Shown here: piece after piece, positions 36,778 through 44,653 of the stretch
Position numbering within the stretch: the stretch's first letter is position 1
How the letters are laid out: each line of letters begins with the position of its first letter
DNA from: a virus
Direction: 5' to 3' (one strand)
Virus record (IMG/VR): IMGVR_UViG_3300030106_007887
Coordinates: 1 to 55,266 of that record
Length of the DNA stretch: 55,266 nt
Position numbers and translations under genes: made by a program
The notes under the pieces: generated by a model
Told to the model about the DNA's origin: nothing
Database searches by the model: none
What the model saw: the letters and a program-made list of their open reading frames with translations, nothing else

Positions 36778-37229
36778 ATAGTATACTTAGTTTTCTCTGA
36801 AGGATCTTCAGCCTTAATTACTAATGGAGCCTGCTCAATTCTAATAGTCTGTACAGCAGAATTTGCCGCAGCTTTTTCAATCATCTGCTCCATATCTTTC
36901 TTACTTACCTGTCCACTTTCACCATTTGATTTATAAGTTCCATCACCTTTTTTACTCGCTGTCTGGATCCCGAAAGACGCCAGAACACCAGTAAACACGC
37001 TAGCTATGAAGGTTGGATCTATCTTCTGTTGGGGTATCCCTGGGATGGAAACATAATTTAATGTCAAGATCCCACCACTCCATGCAAGAACGGTAATTCT
37101 GACTGCTGTAGAAATAATTGCAGCCTGCTCTTCTTGATCCGGTAATAGTGCATCTTTGACTTTGCCAAGCACACCTTTCTTTTTAGGGGAATCCTTTTTC
37201 TTAGGCTCCTCAATCACATTTTCAGACAT
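36774..37229 (-). CDS. Holin-like membrane protein (151 aa)
   Basis: A charged N-terminus (about 1-35, KKKDSPKKKGVLGKVKDALL) is followed by two hydrophobic segments (AAIISTAVRITVLAWSGGIL, about 36-55, and PTFIASVFTGVLASFGIQTA, about 72-91) and a polar C-terminal tail. This two-helix layout, next to lysozyme-like and peptidase-like genes, suggests a holin or a related late membrane protein. A similar protein is remembered from other cyanophages, without proof of function. It is the first gene of the leftward lysis-like cassette. Confidence 0.65.
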   Translation of the reverse strand: MSENVIEEPKKKDSPKKKGVLGKVKDALLPDQEEQAAIISTAVRITVLAWSGGILTLNYVSIPGIPQQKIDPTFIASVFTGVLASFGIQTASKKGDGTYKSNGESGQVSKKDMEQMIEKAAANSAVQTIRIEQAPLVIKAEDPSEKTKYTM

Positions 37230-37272
37230 CGTATAGTAGCAATACGTATTAAGTTTACCCTCAGGTAAACTT
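37230..37272. promoter_or_regulatory. Two inverted repeats in a divergent promoter region
   Basis: In the 71-base gap between the holin-like gene (leftward) and the secreted-protein genes (rightward), a perfect 9-bp inverted repeat AAGTTTACC-N4-GGTAAACTT lies at 37251-37272. A second, CGTAT-N7-ATACG, lies at 37230-37246. The first is GC-poor with no T-run beyond two bases, so an operator or a processing hairpin is more likely than a terminator. AT-rich sequence with TATATT follows it toward the plus-strand gene. Confidence 0.6.
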
Positions 37273-37300
37273 ATATTGAATTTAAATATTAATTGCCACT

Positions 37301-37813
37301 ATGTGGAAACTTCTACCGTTATTAATATTACTTATTTCACCAACTGCAAAAGCAGATCTTGTTCATCGGCTATCAACAAGTACTCAACTTACAGTAAATG
37401 GAGCAGCAACCGCTGCAGAACGTGTTGGTAGCACATACACAGTTTCAGGATCCAACATAAGAGTAGGTACTGGAAATAGTGATGTATTTGGTGGATTAAC
37501 AGCTGGAACTGCAACAGCCGCAGCAACAATGAAAGCTGGAACTTATGATGTAAATACCGCAGGATCTGCATTCAGTTTTTCTGAATCATGGACCCAAGGT
37601 GATGCTGTACCAGCAATAGGCGCTGGTGTTGATGTTACTAGTGGAGTCGTCGCAGATATGCCAGCATTTGGATCAACAACAACACAATCTGGTGGAGTCG
37701 CAGGAACGCTTGCAGGCACTATCACCAGTGCTGGAGTTGTCACTCTAACTGCAGGAGGTGCCGGTACGACAGCAACGGGACAATTTGTTAGTGAAATAAC
37801 TGTCGGAGATTAA
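37301..37813 (+). CDS. Secreted Ala/Thr/Gly-rich beta protein (170 aa)
   Basis: A signal peptide is clear (MWKLLPLLILLISPTAKADL, cleavage after AKA at about 18). The mature part is small-residue-rich beta sequence (GSTYTVSGSNIRVGTGNSDV, AFSFSESWTQGD, SAGVVTLTAGGAGTT). The segment AFSFSESW matches FQFTESYQ in the next gene, so the two may be related. It is probably exported to the host periplasm or carried on the virion. Function is unknown. It is the first of three consecutive secreted proteins. Confidence 0.7.
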   Translation: MWKLLPLLILLISPTAKADLVHRLSTSTQLTVNGAATAAERVGSTYTVSGSNIRVGTGNSDVFGGLTAGTATAAATMKAGTYDVNTAGSAFSFSESWTQGDAVPAIGAGVDVTSGVVADMPAFGSTTTQSGGVAGTLAGTITSAGVVTLTAGGAGTTATGQFVSEITVGD

Positions 37814-37820
37814 AAAGATC

Positions 37821-38252
37821 ATGAAACAGCTATTAACGCTGTTATTTTTTATATTTATACCTAAAGCTTCAGCAATCCCGGTGGTGCCTAATTTCACCCA
37901 AGGAAGTATGACATCCCATACAGAGACAACGTCCAAAGTGACTGAGACGATAAACTCAATGGATTACGCAACTGGATGGCAGTATACTGTAACTGGCACA
38001 AATGTTGATCACTCAGGATCAACTATTTCACCTACATCAACAACTGGTAATACCAATACTCTGCAAGGTGTCACAACAACATGGTCGGGCTTGGATCTAT
38101 CAAACAAACCAGATTGGAACATAGTAGTTCCTGGCAACAGTTTTCAATTTACAGAATCATATCAAGCTCCAGGTTTAGTCAATCAAACAATAATCCAACG
38201 AGAAACAGAAATAAGAAGCGTCACCGATACAACCTCTGTCTTCTCCAACTAA
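37821..38252 (+). CDS. Secreted beta protein related to the previous gene (143 aa)
   Basis: A signal peptide is clear (MKQLLTLLFFIFIPKASAIP, cleavage after ASA at about 18). The mature protein is Thr/Ser-rich (TTWSGLDLSNKPDWNIVVPG, FQFTESYQAPGL) and shares the FxFxES motif with the previous gene. It starts eight bases after the previous stop. The last 170 bases overlap, in another frame, the open frame of the third secreted protein. Confidence 0.7.
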   Translation: MKQLLTLLFFIFIPKASAIPVVPNFTQGSMTSHTETTSKVTETINSMDYATGWQYTVTGTNVDHSGSTISPTSTTGNTNTLQGVTTTWSGLDLSNKPDWNIVVPGNSFQFTESYQAPGLVNQTIIQRETEIRSVTDTTSVFSN

Positions 38253-39097
38253 AATATCTTTTTATAACACTTTTAAATACAATAATATTTACACCAACAA
38301 CTGTTTTGGCAGCTGATGTTGGAGGAGTATCAGCGACTGCAAATCCAGTTGCAAACTCCTCAGGAAGCGTTACTAATCAAGCTATACAAGTTCTACAAGG
38401 TCCATATATAACTAATACTTATGGAGATGGAATCAGTTGTCAGGGTCCTACCCTCAATATCACGCCATTCTTAGCTGATAGTAAATCTTGGCAGATTCCT
38501 AAGGAGGAATATTATGATCAACCTGTCTACGACATGACAACTGATGATGATGGGAACTTACAAAATCCAGGAGATATTCTTTATTACGTACCTACTAGAA
38601 CTGGTCAAAAAGATACGTTTAATTTTAACTGGGGAATATCAGCAACTGTATCTGTCCCATTAGATGAAAAATTACAAGATCAATGTAAACAATCTGCAAA
38701 TAGTCAAATAGCCTACAGAAATCAGTTAGTAGCAAATAAAAGATTAGATTTTGAATTAGCCAGGCTTAAAAATTGTGGGAACTTAATGAAAGAAGGAATT
38801 CGATTCCATCCGAAATCACAATATGCAGCTATCTGTGCAGATGTAATGCTGACACCTATCCCTGGGAAAGTTACACCTCATACACACTCTATTTCCGCAT
38901 TGCCCGCCGAAGCTCCATCACTGCCCGATTCCGAGATCTCTGAGCAAGAATCCGCTCCCTCAAAGAAAGTTCCTTCGGCTCCTTCCCAAGGATTTTTTGG
39001 ATTTTTCCGATCACTTTTTTCACGGCAGGCTTCACAACCTTTAGAAGAAGATCAGCCAGAGGCTTTGCTAGGAGGGCCGATGTCGTTGCCACAGTAG
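38081..39097 (+). CDS. Secreted cyanophage-family protein; true start uncertain (up to 338 aa)
   Basis: From ATG 38081 the frame has 57 polar residues, then a signal-type helix (KYLFITLLNTIIFTPTTVLA, about 58-77) followed by ADVGGVSATANPV, NTYGDGISCQGPTLNITPFL and GDILYYVPTRTGQKD. The family is remembered from other cyanophages, where it begins directly with the signal peptide. No ATG/GTG/TTG in frame lies close before the helix, so the start may be an atypical codon, a frameshift from the preceding gene (which ends 38252, one base out of phase), or ATG 38081. The last 70 residues extend antisense into the neighbouring minus-strand gene. Confidence 0.65.
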   Translation: MVGLGSIKQTRLEHSSSWQQFSIYRIISSSRFSQSNNNPTRNRNKKRHRYNLCLLQLKYLFITLLNTIIFTPTTVLAADVGGVSATANPVANSSGSVTNQAIQVLQGPYITNTYGDGISCQGPTLNITPFLADSKSWQIPKEEYYDQPVYDMTTDDDGNLQNPGDILYYVPTRTGQKDTFNFNWGISATVSVPLDEKLQDQCKQSANSQIAYRNQLVANKRLDFELARLKNCGNLMKEGIRFHPKSQYAAICADVMLTPIPGKVTPHTHSISALPAEAPSLPDSEISEQESAPSKKVPSAPSQGFFGFFRSLFSRQASQPLEEDQPEALLGGPMSLPQ

Positions 39098-39647
39098 CAA
39101 TAGCAGCAGTAGTAGCTACAACTTGTGGTGCTGGTAAATATTGCTCAGCAATTCCAATACTTTCATACAAAGTAATACAGGTTTTACCGTCTTTACTTAA
39201 CTCGAATCCAGATACTTTTTCTTCTTTACTCTGTGCAACATCCCCTATTCGAGGAGCATTAGGTCCTGGACATTCAACTTTTTCCGCTGGTTTAGTAAGA
39301 GACGAATCAGGAGGTGTAGGGGGAGGAGCTTTAGGTTGTTGATAAGCCGGAGGTTCTGCAGCGGTTGTATATACCAACTCCTCAGGAGAATAATCCATTG
39401 CATTAAAAGATGGATATTCACCATGAGGACATAGTGTCTTAATACCTTTCGGATCTTCTACAAGTAAATTACCTGCTCTTTTATCATCAGGATGCCATTC
39501 AACACAGCCTGGAAGGTCAACTATAGGGAATCCTATAGACGTTGTAACTGGAGGGCTTACAACAAGACTAGAGGGGGTTCTAATAGACCAAAAAGGAATC
39601 TGATGAATAGTTAGATTCCTGACTTGAACATCAGGAATTTCTTCCAC
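38889..39647 (-). CDS. Cyanophage-family protein with C-terminal membrane-active helix (252 aa)
   Basis: The N-terminal part has a Cys-containing domain (GCVEWHPDDKRAGNLLVEDP, TLCPHGEYPSFNAMDY) and a Pro-rich middle (about 108-125). Residues about 175-195 are hydrophobic (VVATTAAIATVATTSALLAK), followed by a basic C-terminus rich in Lys/Arg (PAVKKVIGKIQKILGKEP). This combination recurs in cyanophage proteins of unknown function (from memory). It overlaps the convergent secreted-protein gene by 209 bases; the conserved look of its C-terminus argues that this frame is genuine. Confidence 0.75.
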   Translation of the reverse strand: MEEIPDVQVRNLTIHQIPFWSIRTPSSLVVSPPVTTSIGFPIVDLPGCVEWHPDDKRAGNLLVEDPKGIKTLCPHGEYPSFNAMDYSPEELVYTTAAEPPAYQQPKAPPPTPPDSSLTKPAEKVECPGPNAPRIGDVAQSKEEKVSGFELSKDGKTCITLYESIGIAEQYLPAPQVVATTAAIATVATTSALLAKPLADLLLKVVKPAVKKVIGKIQKILGKEPKELSLRERILAQRSRNRAVMELRRAMRK

Positions 39648-39898
39648 TAAAAGCCAGGTAAACCTAATCCTTTAGGAACCCCAGGAATAGCTTTTACCCC
39701 TGGAAGAGCTCCTCCAGTAACACCAGGTAGTTTTGAATCAACTAACCCAGGAAGTGATCCAGTGACTGATTTAAGTACTTGAGACTTAATACTATCAACG
39801 AGTTTATCTCGCTGTAAGTATACATATAGACCACTCCCAACAACGGCAAGAGATACGACACCAGCCGACACTGCGATGACATTTACAACTTTTTGCAT
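39647..39898 (-). CDS. Small membrane protein with Gly/Pro-rich tail (83 aa)
   Basis: One hydrophobic helix (NVIAVSAGVVSLAVVGSGLY, about 6-25) precedes a basic segment and a Gly/Pro/Leu-rich tail with LPG repeats (SLPGLVD, KLPGVTGGALPG, GLGLPGF). It shares one base with the next gene downstream. A similar layout is remembered from other cyanophages. Function is unknown, possibly a partner of the protein encoded next to it. Confidence 0.75.
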   Translation of the reverse strand: MQKVVNVIAVSAGVVSLAVVGSGLYVYLQRDKLVDSIKSQVLKSVTGSLPGLVDSKLPGVTGGALPGVKAIPGVPKGLGLPGF

Positions 39899-40010
39899 AA
39901 CTGACTTAGAAATTAGAATTCCTACGAGAATTATAACAATTGGTGATATTGGAAAATCCTATAAAAATATTCATAACTCAATTAGAATAGAAATAGATCA
40001 AAGTAAAAAA

Positions 40011-40256
40011 GTGTCCACGGAATTAATTGCTGCAATCGTATCAGGAAGTATTGGTGCCTTTGCGGGCTTATCAAGAGCACTATCCAATTTTAATCAGAAA
40101 TTAGACAAACGATTCGAAATGGTGGAACGTGATATCGATAGCTTACATGAACGAGTCATTAGGGACTATGTTTTAAAAGAAGACCTATTAAGAGAAATGC
40201 AAGCTGTACACACAAAATTAGATCGTATCTTCGATCATTTACTTAGCCATAGTTAA
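40011..40256 (+). CDS. Small membrane-anchored coiled-coil protein (81 aa)
   Basis: The GTG at 40011 gives STELIAAIVSGSIGAFAGL, one hydrophobic helix, followed by a charged coiled coil (VERDIDSLHERVIRDYVLKE) and a C-terminal helix. The longer open frame from 39876 would run through the divergent small-membrane-protein gene and has poor composition, so the GTG start is preferred. The helix-plus-coiled-coil layout recalls phage holin-accessory or XhlA-type proteins. Confidence 0.7.
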   Translation: MSTELIAAIVSGSIGAFAGLSRALSNFNQKLDKRFEMVERDIDSLHERVIRDYVLKEDLLREMQAVHTKLDRIFDHLLSHS

Positions 40257-40678
40257 ATAGCTACCCAAGCTGTAGTCCCTAAATTATACATATAAAGAGT
40301 ACTAGTTGATTGATTATAATGCAATTGACCATCAATTGGATTAGCAGGATACCCAGCAGAATTAGAAACAACTGCTTTCACTGTCTGCCAATTACTGCCA
40401 TCAAAAATTTTATGTACCTGTGTGCTGGCAGTATCTAACCAAGATTCACCTTTACTAAGAGAAGTAAAGCCAGCTGGAGAAGTATTTGGAGCTGTAGAAC
40501 CTACAAATGTAGGACCAACTTTAATTAAACCTGTTGAAGGAGAAGCTGTATTGTCAGCAAAAAAAAGTCCTGGTTCCCCTGCATTGTTATTAATAGCCAG
40601 CTCAGCAGCACCAAGACGAATAGGATAAGGCCGATCACGGAGAGTACTAGAACGACGAGAAAGAATTTGTACAGCCAT
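40253..40678 (-). CDS. Fibre/tail-tip protein (141 aa)
   Basis: A beta-rich protein with LRDRPYPIRLGAAELAINNN and GEPGLFFADN near the start (GE-x-FF-D pattern of phage fibre modules), then GESWLDTASTQVHKIFDGSN and a similar YNQSTSTLYMYNLGTTAWVA end. Two such WxD/YxG half-repeats suggest a beta-helical shaft. It belongs to the tail part of the late block and starts two bases after the large tail protein's stop. Confidence 0.7.
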   Translation of the reverse strand: MAVQILSRRSSTLRDRPYPIRLGAAELAINNNAGEPGLFFADNTASPSTGLIKVGPTFVGSTAPNTSPAGFTSLSKGESWLDTASTQVHKIFDGSNWQTVKAVVSNSAGYPANPIDGQLHYNQSTSTLYMYNLGTTAWVAI

Positions 40679-40680
40679 AT

Positions 40681-42948
40681 TTAAATATTAATATAAAGAT
40701 CAGCATCAACAACTGTATCCTGATCAGTAATAGGACTATAAGTACTACTGTCTATTGTACTGTTGGAAGCTGAATCTTCAACTGGAGTACCATTAATATA
40801 TTCCCCTGCGTCAATTAATCCGGCTTCAAACTCAGAGGTGTATTCGTCAATAGGCTTATCAACAATGCCGAATTTTATATCTTCTAATAAAGTAGGAGAT
40901 CGATTAAACAACTTATTAATTAATGTAATCATTCGATTTGTCGTATTAACATCTTTCCCAGTTCGACTTAAACGCCCGTCTGCATCACGTTTTAAACCGT
41001 CTGTCAAAGTCATTCCAATAACAGATGGATCAAAATCTGCTATTGATTGAGGTTGATTTCGATTACCAGTAATATCTTTACCTCCACTCCATTTCGTATT
41101 TTGTCTTGTCAAGAGCAATGTATTAAAAGCTTCTTCTAGACGTGTTTGTTCCTTTTCAAAAGTTTTTTCAAAATGTACCAAACCTTCCCCAACTGGTTTA
41201 TCACTTGGCTCTAACAACCAAGAACGAACATAATCGTGCTTTTTTAAATTACTAACAGTGCAATAACCACTAGTGGTACTAGTGAAAGGATAGATAATAA
41301 CAAAACTATTTGGATCAGGAACTGAAGTAATTGTGTATTCACCAGAAACTGCATTTCCACTCGTAAAAGTGATTTCTACTTTAGTATTAGCCTCTAAACC
41401 ATGATTGTCAACATCAACTGTTATATTTACACCAGATTGAGTGTACTTCGCTATTAAAGTAATTGGTTCATTACCTTCGTCATGAGTTAAAGCGAACATT
41501 GCTGCATAAATATGCTTACACCATCTCAACTGATAATACATTAAACTTTGCACCGAATTTTCAGCAGTATCTTTGTAACTAGGAAGTTGATAAAAACTGT
41601 TAATTGTTACAAATCCTAAATCTCTGAAAGTACCTGGTATATCACGTTCATCACTTAAAGTTCCATCAGGTTCCAAAACTTGTCCAGGTTTCGTTGAACG
41701 AACTGTTGTTCTTGGAAAGCGTTCACTCCTTAAATCACTATATAAATCATAACTATCCCGTCGAGAAAAATCTTGACAAGAGCATTGCCATCTTAACTCA
41801 GTAGTTAAGTAACGTCCTACAAGAAAGCCACGTTGAGCTGGAACCACAGTAGAAGTTTTTTCATCAGCTGTAGTTGCTCCATAACTATCCTTACGTTGGA
41901 AAATTATTTCTTTTGTTGTTGCATCTAAACCCTTAACTGTATAACCAACATAATTTTTATAATCCCGACCACGCAGTAACCTACTAAGTGTTAAATTACC
42001 AGAAGTGGTTCCACTAGTAATTGTTGTTAGCGTGAATTGAGTAGTACTGGTAACAGTAATTGTATATCTACCAGAAGAGACGTCGCCACTACTAACATCA
42101 ATAAAGACTTTATTTCCACTAGATAAACCATGGACAGAAGCACAGGTAACAGTAACAGTAGATCCACTTCTCGAATATGTCGAGGAAACCCCAGGATCTT
42201 TTTCAATAATACGATCAGCTAGACGTTCGCCTGTAAAGAAAGAAAGTTCTGTAGGCAAATAACGAAGGCGAGTTCGTGTAGTGGTCCAACGTGAATCCCC
42301 AAAAGTAGTCGATAAATAATAAGTAACGTTCCCGTCATTTGTTCCTGATGCAGATGTAGTTACAGTAAATGTATTTTGTGTAGTACTAACGATTGAGAGA
42401 GTTTCATCAACACCTCCACCGGTTGAAATATCTAACCAAACACTCTCTCCAGGATACAATCCATGATCTTGTTTCGTTACAACTAAAGTAGTACCTGATT
42501 GACTATATGTTCCATTTACTGCATCCCCTAAATATCTAACTGCAAGGATTGGTAAACCAAAATCATAAAAATTAAATGCGTCAGTGTCACGCATGCCAAC
42601 CATTTGCTCACCTAATTCTTGTCGAGTAGATGGAAAAGTGTAAATCCTAGCAGGTATAAAAACACCAGGAAATTGTTGGAAAGTAAAGTATACTCGATAA
42701 TCCCCACGACGTTGTCTTTCTCCAGCTGTAGACCCCAACATACTTTGGGTCATTGTATACAATTCGTATCCTCTACGCCAACGACTCCATAGAGAATCCT
42801 TATTATAAAATCTAACACCACGGGGCGGACCAGAAACTTCACTCCTGGGAACTATGCTGAATGGGGCACTATCATCTATCCCCTTTGAAAAGTTAGATTT
42901 AAAATCTAATTTTGATGTAGATTTAAATCCACCAACTCCAAATGGCAT
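40681..42948 (-). CDS. Large tail protein with repeated beta modules and a split SWIM-like zinc motif (755 aa)
   Basis: This is probably a major tail component. Three modules of about 65 residues share a strand pattern like E1_FCCH domains: TYSQSGTTLVVTKQDHGLYP, TYSRSGSTVTVTCASVHGLS and KYTQSGVNITVDVDNHGLEA. A CxC pair (WQCSCQDFSRRD, Cys389/Cys391) and a CxH pair (LRWCKHIYAAMF, Cys477/His479) reproduce the SWIM zinc-finger pattern with an 85-residue insertion. The N-terminus is basic and polar; the C-terminus (about 640-755) has helical and acidic parts. By position and size it could be a tail tube or nozzle protein. No family is proven. Confidence 0.7.
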   Translation of the reverse strand: MPFGVGGFKSTSKLDFKSNFSKGIDDSAPFSIVPRSEVSGPPRGVRFYNKDSLWSRWRRGYELYTMTQSMLGSTAGERQRRGDYRVYFTFQQFPGVFIPARIYTFPSTRQELGEQMVGMRDTDAFNFYDFGLPILAVRYLGDAVNGTYSQSGTTLVVTKQDHGLYPGESVWLDISTGGGVDETLSIVSTTQNTFTVTTSASGTNDGNVTYYLSTTFGDSRWTTTRTRLRYLPTELSFFTGERLADRIIEKDPGVSSTYSRSGSTVTVTCASVHGLSSGNKVFIDVSSGDVSSGRYTITVTSTTQFTLTTITSGTTSGNLTLSRLLRGRDYKNYVGYTVKGLDATTKEIIFQRKDSYGATTADEKTSTVVPAQRGFLVGRYLTTELRWQCSCQDFSRRDSYDLYSDLRSERFPRTTVRSTKPGQVLEPDGTLSDERDIPGTFRDLGFVTINSFYQLPSYKDTAENSVQSLMYYQLRWCKHIYAAMFALTHDEGNEPITLIAKYTQSGVNITVDVDNHGLEANTKVEITFTSGNAVSGEYTITSVPDPNSFVIIYPFTSTTSGYCTVSNLKKHDYVRSWLLEPSDKPVGEGLVHFEKTFEKEQTRLEEAFNTLLLTRQNTKWSGGKDITGNRNQPQSIADFDPSVIGMTLTDGLKRDADGRLSRTGKDVNTTNRMITLINKLFNRSPTLLEDIKFGIVDKPIDEYTSEFEAGLIDAGEYINGTPVEDSASNSTIDSSTYSPITDQDTVVDADLYINI

Positions 42949-42957
42949 GACAATAAA

Positions 42958-43749
42958 TCAATAGTATCCACCTTGTACATTACAATAGAAACCATTAGTT
43001 AATGCAGTTGCTCCACTAACAGAGACATATAAAGCTTGACCACGTGAAAGCATTAAACCACGTTGTTTAGGAGCTATTTCATTATTAGCAGATCCAAAAT
43101 TAGAGCCTGCTTGAACAACAGGATGATTCACAAATGGCAGAACCTCTTTCAATGTAAGACTGCAATATTGTTGTGCAGCAACAGCATCAATACTGGCAAC
43201 AAATAGAGGAAAGAATTGGTTAATGTTAGTAACTGAACCAGTGCTAACTAAATAGAAACAAAAATCAATTGGATCATAAACACTTACATTACCCGTAATT
43301 GTTCCACTAGCAATATTAGGAATCGTAACAGTAAATGTTGTCGGAGTAATGGTAACAATTGTAAATGTCCCATCAATTGGAACAGCACCTGTGTTGTAAG
43401 TTGTGAAGTCTAAAAAGACACTTTGACCAACTTCTAAATTATGTCCACCACTAATTGTTATTGTGGCTGTAGTTGAAGCAGCTGAGTATGTACCAGAAGT
43501 TGCAGTTTTTGCATCAATCTTCTCGATTACCCGTTTGCTATAACGGAACCATATATCATCAATATAAGCACCACTAATTGAAGTATCTGTTAAAGCAGAG
43601 TCAGCATCAAAAACCTTTGTAGCATTACCTACAGCAGTTGGAATTAAACTGGTAGAGAATGCTTGCCCTGAAGCAACAGTTAAGAGCGTCGAAGTTGTCG
43701 CTGGACGATCAACCATCAATGGTTGTTTATTTGAACTACTGCTTGCCAC
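42958..43749 (-). CDS. Tail or head protein with one FCCH-like module (263 aa)
   Basis: The protein has a central module (about 85-155: TYSAASTTATITISGGHNLE, SVFLDFTTYNTGAVPIDGTF, TFTVTIPNIASG) of the type repeated in the large tail protein next to it. The remaining parts are beta-rich (NKQPLMVDRPATTSTLLTV, TLKEVLPFVNHPVVQAGSN). It ends in an aromatic GFYCNVQGGYY. It lies nine bases from the large tail gene and is probably its assembly partner. Confidence 0.7.
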   Translation of the reverse strand: MASSSSNKQPLMVDRPATTSTLLTVASGQAFSTSLIPTAVGNATKVFDADSALTDTSISGAYIDDIWFRYSKRVIEKIDAKTATSGTYSAASTTATITISGGHNLEVGQSVFLDFTTYNTGAVPIDGTFTIVTITPTTFTVTIPNIASGTITGNVSVYDPIDFCFYLVSTGSVTNINQFFPLFVASIDAVAAQQYCSLTLKEVLPFVNHPVVQAGSNFGSANNEIAPKQRGLMLSRGQALYVSVSGATALTNGFYCNVQGGYY

Positions 43750-43794
43750 GTTTATTTACAGATAGACTTAAAAATCATTATAGCGGAAGGGTTT

Positions 43795-43947
43795 TTACTT
43801 CTCTTTCATTTTATTCTTTTCTTCTAAACGTAAACGTGCTTTATTAAGTGCTTCTTCTCTCTTCTCATTATCATTTTTAGATAAGTCTGTAGCTTTATCC
43901 TTTTTAAGAAGTTCTAATATTTCTAATGATTTTCGTTTTTTAACCAT
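43795..43947 (-). CDS. Very charged helical microprotein (50 aa)
   Basis: A 50-residue, Lys/Glu-rich helical protein (MVKKRKSLEILELLKKDKAT, then REEALNKARLRLEEKNKMKE) with coiled-coil spacing. Its start overlaps the end of the next gene upstream by eight bases. No family is recognised; placed in the late block it could be a small assembly chaperone. Confidence 0.6.
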   Translation of the reverse strand: MVKKRKSLEILELLKKDKATDLSKNDNEKREEALNKARLRLEEKNKMKEK

Positions 43948-44251
43948 AAGGTCTATTTTCGTAAGGATCTAAATTTTCATCAAACGTCTGCCAAGTTGTA
44001 GGACTATCTTCTACTTCCCAAGCATCACGTTCTTCTGGAACAAACCCTCTTCCTACTCCCTGAGGTGAATCTAAGTGGCCAGAAAGAAGGCCCCCAACGT
44101 CTCTTTGTCCGGCCATACGTGGCGCTCTTCCTTGTCGAAATCTCCTACTTGTATCCGGTCCTTCAGACTCCCAAGGTATCCTTCTTCTCCTAGCACCAAA
44201 AAGATACCCATTTCTGGTAGTAGGTTGAACGGCACCAAAACGACCTGCCAT
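43940..44251 (-). CDS. Arg/Pro/Gly-rich hypothetical virion protein (103 aa)
   Basis: A polar, basic first half (GRFGAVQPTTRNGYLFGARR, RRFRQGRAPRMAGQRD) and an acidic second half (EERDAWEVEDSPTTWQTFDE). Probably disordered. Its composition is like that of the small proteins at 8549-9652 and 5617-6300. No family is recognised. Confidence 0.6.
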   Translation of the reverse strand: MAGRFGAVQPTTRNGYLFGARRRRIPWESEGPDTSRRFRQGRAPRMAGQRDVGGLLSGHLDSPQGVGRGFVPEERDAWEVEDSPTTWQTFDENLDPYENRPYG

Positions 44252-44253
44252 CT

Positions 44254-44598
44254 CTATGCAGCCGCTACACTAAAAGTCACTGTCGCAGCAGTTCCACCTG
44301 CTTCACTAACCCACTTTGTTCGAACCCACCTAACAGGTCTATTAGCAACGCTATATACGGTTGTCCCATTAGCAGTTATTGTTTGATTTGCAATTATAGG
44401 TGCATAATTAGTACCATCAATACTTCCTTCTAAACATACAATTACATTTGTATCAACAGACGCCACAGTTACTATCAATGTGTAGTCCGTTGTAGAAAAA
44501 AGATTAGTATCAGCAACTTTTAATGCAGTACCAGTGGCAGGAGCTGTGAGTGCGCTTCCTGTAGTAAAAATTGTATCTTGAAAATAAGTTACCGCCAT
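44254..44598 (-). CDS. Small beta-sandwich virion protein (114 aa)
   Basis: The pattern (MAVTYFQDTIFTTGSALTAP, DYTLIVTVASVDTNVIVCLE, TVTFSVAAA) is like that of small phage decoration or tail-completion proteins with a beta sandwich. It resembles the protein at 24729-25070 in strand order. It lies two bases from the Arg-rich gene downstream. Confidence 0.7.
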   Translation of the reverse strand: MAVTYFQDTIFTTGSALTAPATGTALKVADTNLFSTTDYTLIVTVASVDTNVIVCLEGSIDGTNYAPIIANQTITANGTTVYSVANRPVRWVRTKWVSEAGGTAATVTFSVAAA

Positions 44599-44653
44599 GA
44601 AAATACCCTGAGCCTATTTACTAGAATAACAGGGGGAAATGTGCTTCTCTCTA

